From Devosia sp. (lineage in GTDB: Bacteria; Pseudomonadota; Alphaproteobacteria; Rhizobiales; Devosiaceae), in the NCBI RefSeq assembly GCF_017307495.1, contig NZ_JAFKHE010000017.1, positions 1 to 37,086 on the forward strand: 37,086 nt of DNA. Reading direction: 5' to 3'. Shown in pieces: positions 33,280-37,086 of the stretch (its first letter is position 1; each line of letters opens with the position of its first letter). The notes under the pieces are model-generated. The model was given only the letters and a program-made list of their open reading frames with translations. It did no database searches and had not been told where the DNA came from. The position numbers and the translations under genes were made by a program.

Positions 33280-33291
33280 TGCCACGTGGCA
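33280..33291. promoter_or_regulatory. Perfect 12-bp palindrome TGCCACGTGGCA
   Basis: It lies about 130 bp upstream of motA and 235 bp upstream of the HtrA-like gene. Perfect 12-bp palindromes can be operators, but the binding protein is not known. Confidence 0.35.
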
Positions 33292-33335
33292 GGTGTCGGG
33301 TGAGATACGCGCCGGAGCACTGTCCTATGCCCCGG

Positions 33336-33350
33336 TTAAGGTTCGGCTAA
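33336..33350. promoter_or_regulatory. CtrA-like box TTAA-N7-CTAA
   Basis: TTAAGGTTCGGCTAA differs from the CtrA consensus TTAA-N7-TTAA at one base and lies about 186 bp upstream of motA. CtrA controls flagellar genes in many alphaproteobacteria, so this is plausible. The rest of this 375-bp gap shows only the palindrome and a glycine-riboswitch-like motif. Confidence 0.4.
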
Positions 33351-33500
33351 TCGGCGGCCTGCAACATGCTGCAAGCAGACCGGGGCGGAACGATCCCATG
33401 CATGCGCTGGAGCCGCGAAGGTCGCCTTGTGTGGAGCCCGGCGGCGTCCTACCTGATGGGAGATCAAACCCGCCGCTGGACCTGCCCCTGCTGGGGGCCA

Positions 33501-33520
33501 TAACTCTCAGGCACAGGAGG
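33501..33520 (+). promoter_or_regulatory. Glycine-riboswitch-like 3' motif at the RBS
   Basis: TAACTCTCAGGCACAGGAGG closely resembles the 3' end of glycine aptamers (AACTCTCAGGCAAAAGGAC). Upstream GGGAG (about 33460) could pair with CTCTC and a GCCCC/GGGGGC hairpin could be P3, but the central core and P2 look degenerate. The AGGAGG is the ribosome-binding site of the next gene. Confidence 0.3.
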
Positions 33521-33525
33521 ACCCC

Positions 33526-34431
33526 ATGACCTTCGATCCCATCCTGCCCTCCATCGTCACGTTGCGCGCGACCATTCCCGACGACGCCTTCACGGCCCCG
33601 ACACTGGGCACGATTCGCGAAGGGAGCGGCGTAGTCATCCGCGAAAGCGGGCTGGTGCTGACCATCGGCTATCTCATCACCGAGGCGGAGGAGGTCTGGC
33701 TGGGGACGCATGACGGGCGGCAGATCCCGGCGCACCCGGTCGCCTACGACCAGACGACGGGCTTCGGGCTGGTGCAGGCGCTGATGCCGCTCGAGCTGCC
33801 GGCGCTGGAACTGGGCAATTCCTCGAAGTCGCAGCTGGGCGACGCCGTGATCTTTGCCGACGGGCAGGGGCGTTCCGTACGGGCGACCATCGTCGCCAAG
33901 CAGGAGTTCGCCGGCTACTGGGAGTACCTGCTCGACGAGGCGATCTTCATCGCCCCGGCCCATCCCTCATGGGGTGGGGCCGGCCTGATGGGCGCCGACG
34001 GCAAGCTCCTCGGCATCGGTTCGCTCAGGCTGCAGATGTCGCGTAACGGCGAGGTTGCCGATATCAACATGGCGGTGCCGATCGACCTGCTGCCGCCGAT
34101 CCTCGATGAGCTGCTGGCTCGGGGCAGCGTCGACAAGCCGCCGCGTCCGTGGCTCGGTGTCTTTTCCGCCGAAAGCGACGGCGAGGTGGTGGTGATGAGC
34201 GTAGCCGACAACGGGCCGGCCGACCGGGCCGGGCTCAGGCGCGGCGACGTCATCTCCGACGTGCGGGACGGCGCGGTCGAGGGGCTGGCGGACTTCTACC
34301 GCAAGCTATGGGAAGTCGGTCCGGCCGGTGCGGAGGTGCCGATGCGCATCGTGCGCGATGGCCGCGAGAACTGGGTGCGGGTGAAGTCGGCAGACCGCAA
34401 CGCCTATCTGAAGAAGCCCATGCTGCAGTGA
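33526..34431 (+). CDS. HtrA-like PDZ protein without recognisable catalytic triad
   Basis: A 301-aa protein with a trypsin-like domain (about residues 25-190) and a PDZ domain (about 205-290, with SVADNGPADRAGLRRGDVIS). The fold pattern is clear: GSGVVIRESGLVLTIGYLI and PVAYDQTTGFGLVQAL match S1C proteases. However, the histidine position has Tyr49 (IGYLI instead of NNHVI), the aspartate position Gly79 (TTGFG instead of TTDLA), and the nucleophile loop is HPSWGGAGL instead of NPGNSGGPL, with no serine in the usual place. There is no signal peptide, so it may be cytoplasmic. The conserved-looking Trp and aromatic YWEYLLDEA segment suggests purifying selection for a new role. AGGAGG precedes the ATG. 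Confidence 0.88.
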   Translation: MTFDPILPSIVTLRATIPDDAFTAPTLGTIREGSGVVIRESGLVLTIGYLITEAEEVWLGTHDGRQIPAHPVAYDQTTGFGLVQALMPLELPALELGNSSKSQLGDAVIFADGQGRSVRATIVAKQEFAGYWEYLLDEAIFIAPAHPSWGGAGLMGADGKLLGIGSLRLQMSRNGEVADINMAVPIDLLPPILDELLARGSVDKPPRPWLGVFSAESDGEVVVMSVADNGPADRAGLRRGDVISDVRDGAVEGLADFYRKLWEVGPAGAEVPMRIVRDGRENWVRVKSADRNAYLKKPMLQ

Positions 34432-34461
34432 GGCAGCGGCATCTCCCGGTGCCACTTACGG

Positions 34462-34478
34462 CTGAAACGATGTTTCAG
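34462..34478. promoter_or_regulatory. Palindrome CTGAAACGATGTTTCAG before metY
   Basis: A perfect seven-bp inverted repeat with a three-base centre lies 103 bp upstream of metY and 31 bp after the HtrA-like gene. It looks like a repressor operator; the regulator is unknown. Confidence 0.45.
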
Positions 34479-34580
34479 TTCGGGCGCGTATCGGAGAATG
34501 CCGGCCCACGGACAAGGCGTGCCATTTCTTCCTTTGGGTGCTAGCAGACTGGCGCGGGACCAAGAAGGGAAGGAAGAACA

Positions 34581-35855
34581 ATGAAGCTCGAATCCATCGC
34601 ACTGCACCACGGCTATACGCCGGAGGCGACGACCAAGGCCGCCGCGGTGCCGATCTACCAGACGACGTCGTACACATTCGACGACACGCAGCACGGCGCA
34701 GACCTGTTCAACCTGGCCGTGCCGGGTAACATCTACACGCGCATCATGAACCCGACGACCGCCGTGCTCGAGGCGCGGGTGGCCGAGATGGAGGGCGGCA
34801 TTGCCGGTCTCGCGCTTGCGTCGGGCATGGCGGCGATCACCTACGCGATCCAGACCATTGCGCAGGCCGGCGACAACATCGTGTCGGTCAGCCAGCTCTA
34901 TGGCGGCACCTACAACCTGTTCGTCCATACCTTCCCGCGCCAGGGCATCGAGGTCCGGCTAGCCGACCAGGGCGATTTCGACGGGCTCGAGAAGCTGATC
35001 GACAAGAACACCAAGGCGGTGTTCTGCGAGTCGATCGGCAACCCGGCGGGCAACGTCGTCGACATCCAGCGCCTCGCCGAGATTGCGCACAGGCACGGCG
35101 TGCCGCTGATCGTCGACAACACGGTGGCGACTCCCTACCTGTGCCGGCCGATCGATTTCGGCGCCGACATCGTGGTGCACGCGCTGACCAAGTATATCGG
35201 CGGGCACGGCAACTCGATCGGCGGCCTCATCGTCGACTCGGGCAAGTTCGACTGGAAGGCAAACAAGGATCGCTTCCCGCTGCTCAACGAGCCGGATCCG
35301 TCCTATCACGGCGTCGTCTATACCGAGGCGCTCGGGCCGGCAGCGTTCATCGGCCGCGCCCGCGTTGTGCCGCTGCGCAATACCGGCGCCGCGCTCTCGC
35401 CGCATAGTGCCTTCCTGTTCCTGATGGGCCTCGAGACGCTGGGCCTGCGCATGGAGCGGCACTGCGAGAATGCCGAGGCGCTGGCCGCCTGGCTGAAGAA
35501 GCACCCCAAGGTCGCGTGGGTGAACTACGCCGCGCTGCCCGACAGCAAGTACAACGCCACGGCCAAGAAGATCAGCAAGGGCAAGGCCTCGGGCATCATC
35601 AGCTTCGGCATCAAGGGCGGGGCGGTCGCCGGCGGGCAGTTCATCGACGCGCTGCAGATGATCTACCGGCTGGTGAATATCGGCGACGCCAAGTCGCTCG
35701 CCTGCCATCCCGCTTCGACCACGCATCGGCAGTTGTCGCCGGAGGAACTGGCGAAGGCCGGCGTGTCCGAGGACCTGGTGCGCATCTCGGTGGGTATCGA
35801 GCATATCGACGACATCATCGCCGACGTGGAGCAGGCGCTGGCCAAGGTCAGCTGA
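34581..35855 (+). CDS. metY: O-acetylhomoserine sulfhydrylase
   Basis: A 424-aa PLP enzyme of the Cys/Met metabolism family that makes homocysteine from O-acetylhomoserine and sulfide. PLP-binding Lys204 lies in ALTKYIGGHG, the YxR motif is IYTRIMNPTT at 51-60, and VSQLYGGTYNLF and IVDNTVATPYLCRP are family signatures. The insertion between 215 and 260 and the total length favour MetY over cystathionine gamma-synthases. The ribosome-binding site is a strong GAAGGGAAGGAAG. The leader holds a palindrome but no SAM-II riboswitch that I can recognise. A terminator-like hairpin follows. Confidence 0.95.
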   Translation: MKLESIALHHGYTPEATTKAAAVPIYQTTSYTFDDTQHGADLFNLAVPGNIYTRIMNPTTAVLEARVAEMEGGIAGLALASGMAAITYAIQTIAQAGDNIVSVSQLYGGTYNLFVHTFPRQGIEVRLADQGDFDGLEKLIDKNTKAVFCESIGNPAGNVVDIQRLAEIAHRHGVPLIVDNTVATPYLCRPIDFGADIVVHALTKYIGGHGNSIGGLIVDSGKFDWKANKDRFPLLNEPDPSYHGVVYTEALGPAAFIGRARVVPLRNTGAALSPHSAFLFLMGLETLGLRMERHCENAEALAAWLKKHPKVAWVNYAALPDSKYNATAKKISKGKASGIISFGIKGGAVAGGQFIDALQMIYRLVNIGDAKSLACHPASTTHRQLSPEELAKAGVSEDLVRISVGIEHIDDIIADVEQALAKVS

Positions 35856-35873
35856 GCTCTTGGCGATCGATCG

Positions 35874-35904
35874 GACGGAGGGCGGATTCGCCCTTCGTCT
35901 CCTT
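35874..35904 (+). terminator. Terminator-like hairpin after metY
   Basis: GACGGAGGGCG / CGCCCTTCGTC gives an 11-bp stem (one G-T pair) with a GATT loop, followed by TCCTT. It starts 18 bp after the metY stop. The T-run is short. Confidence 0.55.
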
Positions 35905-35981
35905 GACGGTCCCGGACAGGGAAGGCACCGTCCGCGCGCGGCCATAACAATGACGCCTGCCGCGCCGGAGGATTCACCGCC

Positions 35982-36764
35982 ATGACTGTCTCCCATCCCG
36001 CGTCTGCGCGCGTGCTGGAGCTGTTGCGCACCCAGTTCACGTTCCAGATCTCGGTGGATGTCGACAATATCCCGCAGGGACTGATGGTGGCGCGGGCGGC
36101 GCTCAATGCGGGGATCACGCTGGTCGAGATCGGCACGCCGCTGTGCAAGTACGAGGGCGTGCGGAACGTGGTGCCGGTGTTCCGGCAGCGCTTTCCGGAG
36201 GCGCTGCTGCTGGCCGACATGAAGACGATGGACGGCGGCGGGTTCGAGGCGCGCACCGTCTACGAGGGCGGCGGGAACATCATCGACTTCCTCGCGGCGG
36301 CCGGGGTGCCCAGCGCCAAGGCGGTCTGCGCGGTGCGCGACGAGTTTCGCGAGCGCGACCCGGAACTGCCGCGGCTGGCCTTCGCGGACATCCTGCTGCC
36401 GCTGCAGGGCCCAGCGTCGGTCGCTGTGGATGTGGCGGAGCGGATGGTGGAAGCCGGGATCGACGGCGTGGGGCTGCACCTGCAACTCGACGCACGGCGG
36501 GCAGATCCGGAGCTGTGGGCGTCAAGCTACCTGGCCGACACGGCGCAGGCGGTATTCGAGCGGGTCGGCAAGGTGGCGTCGGTGCAGGTGGTTGGCGGGC
36601 TGAGCATCGAGCAGGCGGAGGGACTGGCGAAGGCGGGGCTGCGGGCATTCGTGATCAGTGGCAACATGGGCGTGGCGGATTCGGGGTCGCGCTACGGACT
36701 GCCTCCGGCCGAGATCACCGAGTTGGTGCGGACGTTCATCGCGAAGGTGTCGGCGGCGGGATAG
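35982..36764 (+). CDS. OMP-decarboxylase superfamily enzyme (HUMPS/KGPDC-like)
   Basis: A 260-aa TIM-barrel protein of the orotidine-phosphate decarboxylase suprafamily, resembling 3-hexulose-6-phosphate synthase and 3-keto-L-gulonate-6-phosphate decarboxylase. The catalytic D-x-K-x-x-D signature is ADMKTMDGG with Asp79, Lys81 and Asp84; upstream FQISVDVDNI and VEIGTPLCKYEG match the superfamily. These Mg2+-dependent enzymes decarboxylate or aldol-cleave sugar phosphates, so a role in pentose, apiose or sugar-acid breakdown is likely. It is not a pyrimidine enzyme in sequence. The next gene, on the other strand, is an enolase-superfamily dehydratase, supporting a sugar-acid locus beyond the window edge. 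The exact substrate is uncertain. Confidence 0.87.
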   Translation: MTVSHPASARVLELLRTQFTFQISVDVDNIPQGLMVARAALNAGITLVEIGTPLCKYEGVRNVVPVFRQRFPEALLLADMKTMDGGGFEARTVYEGGGNIIDFLAAAGVPSAKAVCAVRDEFRERDPELPRLAFADILLPLQGPASVAVDVAERMVEAGIDGVGLHLQLDARRADPELWASSYLADTAQAVFERVGKVASVQVVGGLSIEQAEGLAKAGLRAFVISGNMGVADSGSRYGLPPAEITELVRTFIAKVSAAG

Positions 36765-36770
36765 CCCTGG

Positions 36771-36880
36771 CCTCACCTCTCCCTTGGGAGAGGTCGGCGC
36801 AGGGCCGGGTAAGGGGCCTTCCTCGCCCCTCGGTGCAGGCGGCAAGGCCCCCTCACCCCAACCCCCCAAGGGAGAGGGGG
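36771..36880. repeat. Imperfect inverted repeat between convergent genes
   Basis: The left arm (about 36771-36820), with CCTCTCCCTTGGGAGAGG, and the right arm (about 36844-36880), with CCCCCCAAGGGAGAGGGGG, are approximate reverse complements. Each can fold separately. This CCTCACCCC...CCAAGGGAGAGGGG type is a common intergenic repeat in GC-rich bacteria and may serve as a bidirectional terminator here. Confidence 0.75.
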
Positions 36881-36902
36881 CGATGTGGCGCGGCCGGTTT
36901 CC

Positions 36903-37086
36903 CTACGGCCGGACGATCGAGCCGTCGCGGCGGCGGTCTTCGGCCATGTAGTAGGACTTCGCGGCCTTGTCGGGGTCGAGCAGGGCCTCGGCCTTCTTCA
37001 CATCGATGTCGATGCCGAGTCCGGGCTGGTCATTGCCGTAAAGGTAGCCGCCCTCGAGCAGGGCGTGGCCGGGGAACAGGTCGTAT
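36903..37086 (-). CDS. Enolase-superfamily sugar-acid dehydratase, C-terminal part
   Basis: The last 60 codons of a minus-strand gene that continues past the window edge. The translation contains LFPGHALLEGGYLYGNDQPG followed by LGIDIDVKKAEALL, and PGLGIDID is a hallmark of mandelate racemase-type enolase-superfamily enzymes such as mannonate or galactonate dehydratases and RspA. The C-terminal YYMAEDRRRDGSIVRP is typical of this group. The function (acid sugar dehydration) is a superfamily inference. Together with the OMPDC-superfamily gene at 35982 it points to sugar-acid catabolism. Confidence 0.85.
   Translation of the reverse strand, partial: YDLFPGHALLEGGYLYGNDQPGLGIDIDVKKAEALLDPDKAAKSYYMAEDRRRDGSIVRP

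Noticed and set aside
34432..34580. SAM-II or other SAM riboswitch before metY
   Set aside because: The expected pseudoknot sequence blocks are missing; only a palindrome is present.

Overview
The window is GC-rich bacterial chromosome, almost certainly from an alphaproteobacterium of the order Hyphomicrobiales; the gene set reminds me of Devosia and relatives, but the genus is an inference. The main evidence is a circularly permuted (two-piece) tmRNA gene, an alphaproteobacterial-type SspB, a DUF1127 micro-protein, the hflK-hflC-degP block, and possible EcfG- and CtrA-type promoter sites. I see no tRNA or rRNA gene, CRISPR array, insertion sequence or prophage.

Layout. 1-4.1 kb: a small unknown protein, an FMN reductase-family flavoprotein with a good terminator, the potassium transporter Kup, and a small secreted protein. 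4.2-9.4 kb: a leftward pair (old yellow enzyme, DHA2-type MFS exporter), then a rightward tightly coupled trio of a CE7 acetyl esterase, one lone MalG-type sugar ABC permease, and hpt. 9.4-14.3 kb: a structured gene-free gap, a TetR regulator, a REP-like repeat, ilvC, a DUF1003 membrane protein, then a divergent TetR / metallo-beta-lactamase-fold pair with two matching operator-like dyads, a coupled tiny cysteine-containing ORF and a DUF1127 gene. 14.5-18.2 kb: a very large AsmA-family protein with a TolA-like alanine/lysine tail. 18.2-20.4 kb: a second REP-like repeat, a ribbon-helix-helix protein, sspB, the permuted ssrA (tmRNA) gene on the same strand, and a divergent NlpC/P60-like TIGR02594 protein.

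20.4-27.2 kb: thyA - DUF4424 - GNAT - folA with overlapping or nearly touching reading frames, then hflK-hflC with their own promoter, and a periplasmic Do-family protease. 27.1-31.3 kb: leftward serB-GNAT, rightward miaA, leftward MATE exporter, and a glycine-zipper lipoprotein ending in a bidirectional terminator shared with motB. 31.4-37.1 kb: leftward motA-motB, an HtrA-like PDZ protein without a recognisable catalytic triad, metY, an OMP-decarboxylase-superfamily enzyme, a palindromic repeat, and the 3' end of an enolase-superfamily sugar-acid dehydratase cut by the window edge.

Functional themes are housekeeping: folate/thymidylate metabolism, branched-chain amino acid, serine and sulfur amino acid synthesis, membrane and periplasmic proteolysis, and trans-translation plus delivery of tagged proteins to ClpXP. 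The points most worth a second look are the ssrA-sspB linkage, the degenerate HtrA-like protein, the AsmA-TolA-like fusion, the orphan ABC permease, and 11-bp phased GTTC/TTCA repeats upstream of several transcription units.
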